Origin: Coxiellaceae bacterium
GTDB lineage: Bacteria; Pseudomonadota; Gammaproteobacteria; Coxiellales; Coxiellaceae
DNA length: 64,000 bases
Assembly: GCA_011523685.1 (NCBI GenBank)
Contig: WTGG01000014.1
Location: 1 to 64,000 of the forward strand
Direction: 5' to 3'
Shown piece by piece: positions 18,246 through 28,206 of this stretch; positions within the stretch are counted from its first letter, which is position 1; each line of letters starts with the position of its first letter. Both the position numbers and the translations under genes were made by a program. The notes beneath the pieces were generated by a model. The model ran no database searches and was not told the DNA's origin. It saw nothing but the letters and a program-made list of their open reading frames with translations.

Positions 18246-19228
18246 TAGGCGACTCCTGCTTGCAGTAAATCGTGTAGATGAAGAATACCTTTTACGATTC
18301 GGTCATTTGAAGTGATCACCAGTGATGTGATCTTGTTTTTTTGCATGATATTCAGTGCTTCAACGGCTAGCATAGAGGCAGAGATGGTTTGGCATGTTGT
18401 TGTCATGACTGCCTTGATGGGAGTGGTGTGCACGTTAATCATATTGTCTAATGTGCGTCGTAGATCACCATCAGTGAAGATCCCTTCGAGCTGGCCTTGA
18501 TCGTTTTGTATGGTGGTCATGCCGAGGTGTTTGCTGGTCATTTCAAAGAGTGCTTCACGTAGCGTTGCGTTTTCTTGAACGCTTGGAATACTAGCCCCGG
18601 AATGCATTAGGTCTTGGACGCGTAATAGGAGTCGCTTACCTAATGACCCAGCAGGATGAAAGAGAGCAAAGTCATTGGATGTAAATCCACGCATTTTTAA
18701 TAAAGCAACAGCTAGCGCATCACCCATCACAAGGCAAGCCGTAGTGCTGGTGGTAGGAGCTAAACCTAATGGGCAGGCTTCCTGGGAAACCGCAATATTG
18801 AGATGATAATTAGAAGCCTTGCTGAGTGTGGAATGGGTATTTCCTGTCATTGCAATAATGCTGGTGGTTAGGCGTTTGAGGAAGGGTAATAGTGCGATGA
18901 CTTCAGGTGTTTCACCTGAGTTAGAAATGATCAGCGTGACATCATTTGCTGTAATCATTCCCATATCACCATGAGAGGCTTCACTGGGGTGAACAAAGAA
19001 AGCTGGTGTGCCTGTGCTGGCCAGGGTGGCGGCAATTTTTTTACCAACATGTCCGGATTTACCCATGCCAATAACAATGAGGCGGCCTTGACACTGAAGG
19101 ATATGCTGGCAGGCATCCTCGAATGTTACATTAAGTTTCTGTTTTAACTCAATAATTGCATTAGCTTCGATATCAAGAACGTTCTTTGCTATGTCAATAA
19201 TAGAGGTTTTAATGCAGGCTTCGGTCAT
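18245..19228 (-). CDS. kdsD: Arabinose-5-phosphate isomerase
   Basis: KdsD makes D-arabinose 5-phosphate from D-ribulose 5-phosphate for Kdo. The 327 aa contain an N-terminal SIS domain (LIVIGMGKSGHVGKKIAATL, HPSEASHGDMGMI, SNSGETPEV) and two C-terminal CBS domains (from about 205: VQDLMHSG and IKAVMTTTC). A TATAAT at 19262-19267 on the minus strand may be its -10, but no good -35 is seen. It heads the kdsD-kdsC-lptC-lptB-hpf-ptsN-npr run, and divergent murA replaces the mla genes found there in E. coli. Confidence 0.95.
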   Translation of the reverse strand: MTEACIKTSIIDIAKNVLDIEANAIIELKQKLNVTFEDACQHILQCQGRLIVIGMGKSGHVGKKIAATLASTGTPAFFVHPSEASHGDMGMITANDVTLIISNSGETPEVIALLPFLKRLTTSIIAMTGNTHSTLSKASNYHLNIAVSQEACPLGLAPTTSTTACLVMGDALAVALLKMRGFTSNDFALFHPAGSLGKRLLLRVQDLMHSGASIPSVQENATLREALFEMTSKHLGMTTIQNDQGQLEGIFTDGDLRRTLDNMINVHTTPIKAVMTTTCQTISASMLAVEALNIMQKNKITSLVITSNDRIVKGILHLHDLLQAGVA

Positions 19229-19359
19229 TATTTGGTCTGTTGTGAGTTCAGTTGTGTGCCTATTATAAGGAATTTGGTTGAATTTACTACTAAAATTGCC
19301 TGTTGGTCAGTGATCGCTGCCTGTTAGTTAATTAAGTGGCATTAAAGGTCAGTAAGCGT

Positions 19360-20682
<1,323 letters not shown>

Positions 20683-20691
20683 GGAGCTAGC

Positions 20692-21447
20692 ATGGATATC
20701 AGGGAATGTGAACGTTATTTAAATCAACTGTTAAATACCGAGGCTATTCGTGACTATGCTCCAAATGGCTTGCAGGTGAGTGGTACGCGTCCTGTGCAGC
20801 ATGTAGTGACTGGCGTAACAGCTTGCCAGGCTCTGTTAGATGCTGCGGCAGCAGAAGGTGCTGATACGATATTAGTGCATCACGGTTATTTTTTTAAAGG
20901 CGAACCTGATGTGATTACCGGCATGAAGCGTGACCGGATTGCAACGTTGATACAGCATGATATGCATTTATTAGCTTATCATTTACCTTTAGACTGCCAT
21001 CCCGAGCTGGGGAATAATGCGTTGTTTGGGCAAGCCATCGGTGTTGATGAGCTGGGTACCTTTTCAGTCGGTGACTATCGTGATGCTGGCTGTTTTGGGT
21101 CTTTAAAACAACCGTGTTCTGCCGTCGAGTTATCGCGCCAACTGGAAGGCCTGTTGGGTCAACAGCCACTGCACATTGCGGGTCATTCACGAAAGCTGCA
21201 ACGTATTGCGTGGGCAACGGGTGCAGCACAAGATTTCATCATCGAAGCCCATGCGCTTGGCGTGGATGCGTTTATCACGGGTGAGGCTTCAGAACGAACC
21301 TGTCATTTTGCGCGAGAATTACGTATCGATTTTTTCGCAGCAGGGCATCACGCCACAGAGCGCTTTGGTGTTCGAGCTTTGGGTGATCATTTGGTTAAGC
21401 AGTATGGACTAAAGCATACCTACATCGATGTCTCAAATCCTATTTGA
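20692..21447 (+). CDS. NIF3-family (YbgI-like) metal-binding protein
   Basis: The 251 aa match the Nif3/DUF34 family, which forms toroidal hexamers with two metals per subunit. Seen: YAPNGLQVSGTRPVQHVVTG, the metal motif ILVHHGYFFKGEP, LPLDCHPELGNNALFG, ITGEASERTCHFAREL and the C-terminal FFAAGHHATERFGVRALGDH. The biochemical role is unsettled (it is annotated as GTP cyclohydrolase type 2 in databases). AAGGAG precedes the ATG. It is likely co-transcribed with murA. Its 3' end overlaps the convergent 506-aa gene by 28 bases. Confidence 0.9.
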   Translation: MDIRECERYLNQLLNTEAIRDYAPNGLQVSGTRPVQHVVTGVTACQALLDAAAAEGADTILVHHGYFFKGEPDVITGMKRDRIATLIQHDMHLLAYHLPLDCHPELGNNALFGQAIGVDELGTFSVGDYRDAGCFGSLKQPCSAVELSRQLEGLLGQQPLHIAGHSRKLQRIAWATGAAQDFIIEAHALGVDAFITGEASERTCHFARELRIDFFAAGHHATERFGVRALGDHLVKQYGLKHTYIDVSNPI

Positions 21448-22940
21448 GCCTCAAGTTGCCTGCCCGTTAAGCCGTTAGGAGATATAGAGCGGAATAGTGT
21501 TTGACTACACGCTTGTCGAGGGCTGTCTAATAGTAATACGCGTTGTGCTCCATTGAATTTTTCAACGCTATCGCTGATGCTATTAATCCACCGTGTGGTT
21601 TCTTCTGTAATGCGTTCTTCCTCTTTCTCACTCTTGGGGTCATAACTGTATTGTCTTTGCCAAGTTGTATAGATCTCTCTAAGTTTATCAAAGTTAATGT
21701 GGATTTTGTTGCCTTGAAACAGTGCTTTTGCAAGATAGAGGCGATATGAAAAAATATGAGATGCTTCATCAAGTATAGTTTCAATAGTTCGAAAAGATTG
21801 CTTGAGAGATCGGGTTTCATCTGGTTCATTAGAATGTTCTCTCACAACGAGGTTACTTAGTTTCGCACGATAAGATTGTAGTAAAGGTTCCTCAATGGGT
21901 GGGCTGACCAGTGTCAGTACGTATCTAATGAAATGTTTATAGATTTTACCGGTAGGGGTTTTTCTGAATGATTTACTGCTCATCGTTTCAAGTAATGTTT
22001 GATAACATAATCTTTTTGTTTCATTGTCTCCAGTCTTAAGAAGGTTGCATGTAATACTGAGCAATTCTGGTTGCAGTCTAATAGATTCAACTGTCGAGCT
22101 TTTAAGTATTTGTAGATGATTTGTTAGAATATTCTTCAAGGTTTGTGACTGCCAAGACAGAATATCACTGTATTGTATGCATGATAGTGTATGAAGCGTC
22201 TGAAACACTGTGTCTGCTTTAACGGTAGTTGAGGTTCTAATCACGCTTTCCTGTAGAAGGCAGTGGGTGTCTGTGCATTTATCAGAATGGTCGGTCTTGT
22301 CAAACAATAAGCTAGCTAATATCTCCTCTTTCGATTTAGGGTTAATGAATTGATCGGGTAGAGTTCTTTTGTTAGATTGCTGTTCGCCTGTTGATCCGTA
22401 AAAAGCATAGCCGTAATCAAGAGTAAGAAGCTCTTGTGCTTCTCTATCAGTTTCCATATTTTGTGTGAAAGCATCTGCATCTTGTATTAGTTGGCGCATG
22501 ACTGCTATTTGTATAATTTCTTTGTCTAAAGACGCTAATTTTTGTGCGCCAAAGGAGCCGAGGTCATCATATATTGTTGAATCATCTTTGATTGACGGTG
22601 AAGCAATTGCGCTTTGATAATGTTGTGAAGAATTTGTTGGGGAACTGGTACATGCTCGTGGGCTAGGTGTACGTATGCGTGTTCGTTTCTTTTGGTGGTC
22701 TTGTAACTCATTGGGATGATCGTTGATGATCCTGATCATTTTTTCCATGAGTATGCTGGCAAATAACTCGGTGATGAGTAAGTTGGGGTTATTGATGATT
22801 TTGAAAAAAATTGGTTTTTGAATTGCTTTGTATACAGTATTTGTTGAATCACAGTCGAACTCTCTTGCTTGAAATGATCCTGTAGTATCGATGAAGGTCA
22901 TAGTGTGTTTTGGATTAGTTCTGGGGGCGGTAAGTCTCAT
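21420..22940 (-). CDS. 506-aa protein of unknown function under a PmrA-type promoter, candidate effector
   Basis: No family is recognised. The protein is soluble-looking and largely helical with no signal peptide. There is a Ser/Pro/Arg-rich low-complexity region near 85-120 (KKRTRIRTPSPRACTSSPTN), a helical body and a Glu-rich segment EKEEERITEETTRW about 60-70 residues before the C-terminus. An alternative start is the Met at residue 14 (MTFIDTTGSFQAREF); neither has a strong ribosome site. The PmrA-type box 22978-23010 precedes it. Eukaryote-style disorder plus a PmrA-type promoter suggests a Dot/Icm effector, which is inference. Its 3' end overlaps the NIF3-family gene. Confidence 0.6.
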   Translation of the reverse strand: MRLTAPRTNPKHTMTFIDTTGSFQAREFDCDSTNTVYKAIQKPIFFKIINNPNLLITELFASILMEKMIRIINDHPNELQDHQKKRTRIRTPSPRACTSSPTNSSQHYQSAIASPSIKDDSTIYDDLGSFGAQKLASLDKEIIQIAVMRQLIQDADAFTQNMETDREAQELLTLDYGYAFYGSTGEQQSNKRTLPDQFINPKSKEEILASLLFDKTDHSDKCTDTHCLLQESVIRTSTTVKADTVFQTLHTLSCIQYSDILSWQSQTLKNILTNHLQILKSSTVESIRLQPELLSITCNLLKTGDNETKRLCYQTLLETMSSKSFRKTPTGKIYKHFIRYVLTLVSPPIEEPLLQSYRAKLSNLVVREHSNEPDETRSLKQSFRTIETILDEASHIFSYRLYLAKALFQGNKIHINFDKLREIYTTWQRQYSYDPKSEKEEERITEETTRWINSISDSVEKFNGAQRVLLLDSPRQACSQTLFRSISPNGLTGRQLEAQIGFETSM

Positions 22941-22977
22941 AATTATGCTGGTCTATAGTTGTGTAATTATGGGGCGC

Positions 22978-23010
22978 ACTTTAACGCTTTAGTATTAAGA
23001 AAATATTAAA
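22978..23010 (-). promoter_or_regulatory. PmrA-type tandem box plus -10 for the 506-aa gene
   Basis: Minus strand: TTTAATATT (23010-23002), two bases, CTTAATACT (22999-22991), seven bases, TAAAGT (22983-22978). One mismatch lies in the second half-site. The spacing is the same as at the other three sites, and the -10 hexamer is identical to that at 24242-24247. Confidence 0.65.
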
Positions 23011-23207
23011 AAATCTACTTTTTAATGCTGTTCGGATTGAATAATATCCTCTTAAGAATCGATCGAGTGCGAATTATGGAGATATTGATAATCAATGTTT
23101 TGAAAGGCCAATATCAGAGTTACACCAAGTATATCTTTATAAATTGATTGGTGTATTGGTTGTTTGCAGTGGTTTGATACGCTTAAATAGGCGTCTACGG
23201 AGTGACA

Positions 23208-23564
23208 TTATGCAGTTTTTTCGTGCTGAGGTTGTTTTACCCAAGTATTACCGTCGGCGAAAGTGATTCCTTCGTTATTATATGTTGCTGTGATCGATGC
23301 TGGGCCGCCTTTAGAGCTGAAATCCAGGGTGATAATGTTTCCTTGAATATCGCCATTGGCCACCCAAAGGCTACCATTTTTTTTATCTCGTCCTTTAATA
23401 GTGAGATGACCATTGTGTGCAATCACCTGTCGTGTTCCATTGGGATGGTTGGGATCAGTGTAGGTTCCGTTTAATAGACTGGCTGTATCATTGGGTGTAA
23501 CTGACTGGCAAGACGTGAGGCATAAAGTGGTGAGTAAGGATAGGAAGGTAATATTTTTTTTCAT
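23208..23564 (-). CDS. Small putative lipoprotein
   Basis: The frame runs to 23624, but ATG 23564 (MKKNITFLSLLTTLCLTSCQ) gives an ideal lipoprotein signal with lipobox LTSC, so the mature protein is about 100 aa and lipid-anchored. The mature sequence (NGTYTDPNHPNGTRQVIAHN, GRDKKNGSLWVANGDIQGN, ITLDFSSKGGPASITATYNN) looks like a small beta-sandwich, repeating G-x-x-x turn patterns. No family is recognised. The ribosome site is weak. It lies downstream of an AT-rich 0.5-kb gap and the 11-bp phased array. Confidence 0.65.
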   Translation of the reverse strand: MKKNITFLSLLTTLCLTSCQSVTPNDTASLLNGTYTDPNHPNGTRQVIAHNGHLTIKGRDKKNGSLWVANGDIQGNIITLDFSSKGGPASITATYNNEGITFADGNTWVKQPQHEKTA

Positions 23565-24059
23565 TGTGCTGTCTTGTATAATAAATTTATCAAGAATTCT
23601 ATATTGAATGTATATTGCGTTCAATATTGACGTTACACGTAATAGTCATGTATTAGAAAAATTTCCATTTTGAAATGTAAAAATATGCTATTTTAGAAAC
23701 AATAACCGAGACGTTAATGTGTACGGCAATCAAAACATTATTTTTCTGAAAGATAATTCAAATTAACTACAGATGCCTAAGCCACTAATGACACTATCCG
23801 CAAAAGATGTGACTGTATGATTATGAGTGGTGTTGTCTGCTAAGTGTAAAAAATCACATAATAAATAATGATTGTTTTTTAGTATTATAAAAACAACATC
23901 AGAATGATTAGCATTTATAAGTCAGGGGCTAAACAATGTAATAAATCATGTATGGAAAATGCCTGGCAACGGATAGGATGAGATAAAAGATTTTCCGAGT
24001 AGGTAGAAGGCTATAGCTGCTGCAGTTCTGTCATAGATAGATCGGTGTGTAATTATCAC
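23565..24059. other. Intergenic, nothing recognised
   Basis: AT-rich sequence with no supported frame. An 8-bp inverted repeat near 23874-23898 (TTGTTTTT with AAAAACAA) is the only structure seen. Confidence 0.4.
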
Positions 24060-24158
24060 AAGAAGAACCCAAGATAACTTCAAGTAAATCCCAAGATAAC
24101 TTTAAGAAAAGATAAAGGAAGCATTAAGTAAACACTAAGAAAGTATTAAGTTAAAGAT
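24060..24158. repeat. Nine-unit 11-bp phased tandem array
   Basis: AAG occurs exactly every 11 bases at 24060, 24071, 24082, 24093, 24104, 24115, 24126, 24137 and 24148. Read on the minus strand, each unit starts CTT, for example CTTAATACTTT, CTTAGTGTTTA, CTTAATGCTTC, CTTAAAGTTAT and CTTGAAGTTAT. Two units 22 bases apart share CAAGATAACTT. The period equals that of the PmrA tandem box (9+2), and several units match a PmrA half-site in 5-7 of 9 positions. It lies about 60 bases upstream of the PmrA-type box at 24215. No spacers are present, so it is not CRISPR. Confidence 0.8.
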
Positions 24159-24214
24159 CATATCTGAACTTGATATTCAAGAAAGTCTATTTTTTCAATC
24201 AAAAAAAATAAAAA

Positions 24215-24247
24215 TTTAATATTTCTTTAATGGCTTGTCTATAAAGT
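24215..24247 (+). promoter_or_regulatory. PmrA-type box (second half degraded) plus -10 before a broken gene
   Basis: TTTAATATT (24215-24223), two bases, TTTAATGGC (24226-24234, three terminal mismatches), seven bases, TAAAGT (24242-24247). The layout matches the three intact sites. It precedes the broken gene at 24301. Confidence 0.55.
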
Positions 24248-24300
24248 AATCAGCATTGGGTGGTGAATACCATATCCCCTTAATAAAAAAGAGCATACAA

Positions 24301-24921
24301 ATGAGCATACATCAAAAAGAACTCTTAAATGATTATTCTAAAATATTACTCGAAATAGAAGAGTTACCTTTAAGTATCTATAAAGGGACTTTCGCTATTT
24401 TGAATCTTAGGTATGATTTGATCAACTATTTAGAAACACATCCGAATAGCGTTCGTTAATTTCAAGTCCGAAAAATTTTACAACCAATAGAACAAAAAAT
24501 AAATAGTTTTAATTTTTCAGAAAAAAACTATGAATTAATTGAAGAGTATCAGCAAGCTGGTAATGGAAACTCTAAAGTTGGCGGGCAGGTTCAATCAATA
24601 CCTTCTATGAAAAAACACGTCAACAGTATGCTTCTGATGGTATTGAATATAAACATAATTATGAGGAGTATTTGAAAGACATTAGAAGCTACATAGCTAA
24701 TGCTAGAAAAGAGATAAAAGATAATTGTTTTTTAAGACGATCATTTTTGGCAAGGTTTTCGATACGCGTTCGACCACATAAAAATAGTCGACTTTATAAA
24801 ATGCTAGATATTTTCTAAGTGCGTGTTTGATAAATTTGAAGGGTGTTTTGTAAATTTGTCAAAGATTAATATTGACATTAATCAGATGTTGGAAAATCTA
24901 ATAACCATAAAAAAGGATTAA
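24301..24921 (+). pseudogene. Broken gene for a ~200-aa unknown protein, former PmrA-type regulon member
   Basis: The ATG at 24301 opens MSIHQKELLNDYSKILLEIE and stops at TAA after NSVR. The same frame continues past the stop as KILQPIEQKINSFNFSEKNY and ELIEEYQQAGNGNSKVGG. A second frame carries INTFYEKTRQQYASDGIEYK, HNYEEYLKDIRSYIANARKE and RPHKNSRLYKMLDIF. A third carries KCVFDKFEGCFVNLSKINID and NQMLENLITIKKD, ending at TAA 24921. All segments are hydrophilic, helical and coding-like in composition, so one ancestral protein with a nonsense mutation and two frameshifts is the simplest reading. Family unknown. Confidence 0.65.
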
Positions 24922-24969
24922 TTATATCGAAAATATCAATTCGATAGATTCGAGCTTCTAGTGTGATTA

Positions 24970-26460
24970 TTACCATGATGATATTGATATTTCCCTCGAA
25001 ATAGATTGCTTTTTTAAAGTTAATCGCTCAATCAGTGATTGAGTAGGAGTGTAATTGTAATAATTACCGAATTTTATGATCTCAAAATGATTGCTGCTAA
25101 CCGAGATATCGCAGGCGGATAAGAGTTCTAGTAAATAGAGCGAGCTTTCGTCAATTGGTTTTTTTCGGTGCCCCCTTTCTAGGTTTGATTCACACTGCTG
25201 AGCTAGTTAGCACAATGACAGTGGTATCTGTTTTTATCTATCACTATTTGTGACGATGTTATCCATCCACTCCATAAAACGAATCATTCGATAGGGAGAA
25301 ACATATTCATTGTTATGTTCATGAATGGTTTTTAATGCCTTTAATAGTCGTGGTATGAAGGTGAAGTAAGTGGGTTTATTTGAATCCTACCTGATCGATC
25401 TAAACAGAATAGCCTTGCAAGGCATTGTAGTGCGTTGCTATTGAAGAGATTGCTCGTTTCACTCGGTGTTTGGTTGTGCCAATGTTTCGGTGGCGTTGTC
25501 GCGGCTAACTCATCAGAAGTATAATTCCCAAATTCCACTAATAAAACGATTTTGCTTATGATCTTGTCAGACAGCGCTTTTTCTCTTAGGGGTTCTGGTA
25601 TTAGAGATCGATAGTATGTGTTGAGTTGGTCTTTCAGTATCTCCAATCGGTTGTGTAAAGATGTCCTGATGATACGATGAAGAATAAGATTCATTTGTTG
25701 TATTTTTTCCATGAGCACCTTATTTGACCCACTCTCGTCATAAAATACCATGGCATTCAGTGTCCAGAGTAGCGTCATATTATTAATGTCAGAGGGTTTG
25801 ATGGTTTCGTTGAGTAATGGTATTAACGCGGCCTCAGGATCTCGTTCTGCAGATAAGACATGCCGGTAATACACTAGATGATTCCCCAGTGATTGTAATT
25901 GAGAAATATCTTTTTGAGTGAGTCGATGAATATTTGAGATAAGAGCTTCTATTTGTTGATGATCATTGGGTAACGATTTTGCTGTTAAGTTAAGCGTTGT
26001 TTCTCGTTTGGCCAGTTGATCTAGGTGTCTTAATATACACGCTAGCCATTCTACGGAATCTGTTGGTATGGTTTGTTGAATTCGAGGTCTTATCCTGCTG
26101 TTGATAGCGTTATTGCATTTTAATGTGTCTAGGCTATTGAGTGTCTGGATAGCATATTCAGATAAAGTCGACTGATTGATAGAGCGTGTCATCAGGTCAA
26201 TGATCTTGTCTCTATTGCGTGAGATTTGCCTATCTTTTCTTGGAATCGTGAAGACTTTTTTTCATGTTCCTGTTGTAAGACCTTTTGTGTGATGGCTGTT
26301 CTTTTTAGGAATCTTGTTTGTTCGCTATAGGGTATGCTCTTAAGTCTACAGCCATCAAATAAGCCTGGGTTTATAGCAAATGGCTTTCAACTTGAAAAGC
26401 CATTGGAGATGATAAACTTAACTATTGGTATATTGAAGCCGTAATTTTCTAGGATGCCAA
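24970..26460 (-). pseudogene. Long multiply broken gene for an unknown ~480-aa protein
   Basis: The intact stretch (26192-25341, 283 codons) begins MTRSINQSTLSEYAIQTLNS without a ribosome site and ends SPSYHDY. Another frame continues it downstream: PRLLKALKTIHEHNNEYVSP, YRMIRFMEWMDNIVTNSDR, two stops, LAQQCESNLERGHRKKPIDE and SSLYLLELLSACDISVSSNH, to a TAA at 24970. Upstream, a third frame (INPGLFDGCRLKSIPYSEQT, QKVLQQEHEKKSSRFQEKIG) reaches MTRS with a one-base frame change, and before a TGA reads ILENYGFNIPIVKF. The length resembles the two other unknown large proteins here. No PmrA-type box is seen. The family is not recognised; the 5' limit is uncertain. Confidence 0.6.
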
Positions 26461-26488
26461 TAAAGAGCCTTCTTAGTGAGAAGGCTCT
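26461..26488 (-). terminator. Intrinsic terminator after phhB
   Basis: Perfect 10-bp stem AGAGCCTTCT / AGAAGGCTCT with a 5-base loop, followed on the minus strand by TTTATT. The first arm overlaps the last codons and stop of phhB. It ends the rluD-pgeF-degP-phhB run. Confidence 0.75.
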
Positions 26489-26820
26489 AGGATAGCGTTA
26501 TCTATTAGGCTTGCGCAGATAAAATCATTATCGCTGAGCCCATTGATGGCGTGTGTAGTAAAAGTGATGGTGCATTGGTTATAACCAAATTGGACATCGG
26601 GATGGTGGCCTTGTTGTTGTGCAATCCAGGCTACCATATTGATAAAGCTCATGGTTGCATAGAAGCCTTTAAAGTCGAAAACGCGATGAATCGCATCATG
26701 ATTATCTGAAAGCTGCCACTGGGGGGTTTGTTCCAGTAGTGTTTTAGCTTCGGCTTCTGTTAGGGCAGCAATGCCTCCTTCACAAGGTACGCAACGTTGT
26801 TCTGAAAGTGGCTTGTTCAT
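26473..26820 (-). CDS. phhB: Pterin-4a-carbinolamine dehydratase
   Basis: The enzyme recycles the 4a-hydroxy-tetrahydropterin formed by aromatic amino-acid hydroxylases. The 115 aa show the family core WQLSDNHDAIHRVFDFKGFY, the catalytic His pair in QQQGHHPDVQFGYNQ and TFTTHAINGLSDNDF. The N-terminal PCEGGIAALT is also typical. It is co-directional with degP (12-base gap) and closed by a terminator. No phenylalanine hydroxylase gene is in the window. Confidence 0.93.
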   Translation of the reverse strand: MNKPLSEQRCVPCEGGIAALTEAEAKTLLEQTPQWQLSDNHDAIHRVFDFKGFYATMSFINMVAWIAQQQGHHPDVQFGYNQCTITFTTHAINGLSDNDFICASLIDNAILEPSH

Positions 26821-26832
26821 ATGAGTTTCTCC

Positions 26833-28173
26833 TTAAGGTTTTTCGATAACGAGGAAAGCATTGAGGTTGTCTCGATTAACACTGAGTAAGAGTGAGTCGA
26901 TATGCTTGCTAGCCATGTTAATCAGGTCTTGTGTGCTTGCGATAGGCTGTCCATTAGCTTGTGTAATGACATCTCCTGGTACAACACCTGCGAGGGCTGC
27001 TTGGCTGGTTTCAGTGATGTTAGTAACGATGACACCAGTTAATTGGCTACCATCAGTTTCTATCTCACTGAAGTCTCGAAAGCTCACTCCGGCAAGGAAA
27101 GGATTAATGCGTTGTTTTAATTCCTGTTTAGGGTCGCCCACCTTGGCTGTGAGTGTTTGTTTTTTATGTTGGCGTATGACTTCCAGCTTGATTTTTGTTC
27201 CAGGGCGCATCATACCCAGAGTGTTGCGTACTTGTGCTGCGCTTGTCATGGGTTTTTTGTTGATGCTGATTAGGATATCTTTGATTTTCAGGCCAGCCTT
27301 ATCCGCAGGGCTTCCAGGAACCACTTGAGAAATGATGACACCTTTGTTGTTGGTGAGTTGCATTGCATCTGCGAGTGACGGTGTGATGTTTTGTGCAATG
27401 ACGCCCAACATACCACGTTTTACTTTTCCATATTGAATGAGCTGCTGAGCAATGCTATTCACCATGTTGCTAGGAATGGAAAAGCCAATGCCAACATTAG
27501 CGCCAGGTCCTACAAGTGCCGTATTGATACCGATTAATTGTCCTTTTAAGTTGACCAATGCGCCACCTGAATTACCCGGGTTAATCGGTGCGTCGGTTTG
27601 AATAAAGCTTTGGAACCCTTCAATTTTTGGTTCGCTACGGTTAAGGGCGCTGATGACGCCATAGGTGACTGTTTGGTTGAGGCCAAAAGGGCTGCCAATA
27701 GCAGCAACAAAGTTGCCCACTTGAATATTATCTGAGTCACCTAGGGGTAGTGCTGTTAGGTGTTTAGCTTTGATTTGGATAACAGCAATATCAAAGCCAT
27801 CATCTTCGCCTAAGCTCACTGCGCGATAGTGTCGCCCATCTTTTAAAGTCACGAGAATATTTTTTGCATGATCAATGACGTGTGCGTTTGTAACAATCAC
27901 TCCATGCTTGGCATCCAGAATAACACCAGATCCTAATCCAACTACTCTTTGATCCTTCTTGGTGTCATTATTTTTCTCTCCTTCAGGAATAAATTCATCA
28001 CTAGTTTGTCGAGCTTTTTTTTCAACAGTGATGTTCACGATGGAGGGAGTGACGCGGTCTATCATTGGTGCAATGTTATTATTTTGCACAGGTGTGGTAT
28101 CTGCAAAACTCATGAGAGGAGAGCTTAATGTCAGTGCTGCTAGTATCGGTAAAACGATGCGATGTCGTATCAT
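26833..28173 (-). CDS. degQ: DegP/DegQ-type periplasmic serine protease
   Basis: The 446-aa HtrA-family protease/chaperone has a signal peptide (MIRHRIVLPILAALTLSSPLMSFA). The trypsin-like domain carries the catalytic triad His98 (TNAHVID), Asp128 (GFDIAVIQI) and Ser202 (NPGNSGGALVNL). Two PDZ domains follow (RGMLGVIAQNITPSLADAMQ and VSFRDFSEIETDGSQLTGVI). The length fits DegP/DegQ; assignment between the two is not decidable here. It degrades or refolds misfolded envelope proteins. The gap to pgeF is 33 bases. Confidence 0.95.
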   Translation of the reverse strand: MIRHRIVLPILAALTLSSPLMSFADTTPVQNNNIAPMIDRVTPSIVNITVEKKARQTSDEFIPEGEKNNDTKKDQRVVGLGSGVILDAKHGVIVTNAHVIDHAKNILVTLKDGRHYRAVSLGEDDGFDIAVIQIKAKHLTALPLGDSDNIQVGNFVAAIGSPFGLNQTVTYGVISALNRSEPKIEGFQSFIQTDAPINPGNSGGALVNLKGQLIGINTALVGPGANVGIGFSIPSNMVNSIAQQLIQYGKVKRGMLGVIAQNITPSLADAMQLTNNKGVIISQVVPGSPADKAGLKIKDILISINKKPMTSAAQVRNTLGMMRPGTKIKLEVIRQHKKQTLTAKVGDPKQELKQRINPFLAGVSFRDFSEIETDGSQLTGVIVTNITETSQAALAGVVPGDVITQANGQPIASTQDLINMASKHIDSLLLSVNRDNLNAFLVIEKP

Positions 28174-28206
28174 GATGGACCTTTCTGTGTTTAGAAAGGA
28201 ATTATT

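Noticed and set aside
24060-24158. CRISPR array
   Set aside because: The 11-bp units are contiguous and variable, with no long conserved repeat and no spacers or cas genes.
24865-24885. TTAATATT-GA-CATTAATCA resembling a PmrA box
   Set aside because: It lies within the coding-like tail of the 24301 pseudogene (SKINIDINQ), has no -10 at seven bases and no gene downstream.
26379-26404. Hairpin AATGGCTTTCAA / TTGAAAAGCCATT as a second terminator after phhB
   Set aside because: One-base bulge and no T-run; a better terminator already lies at 26461-26488.
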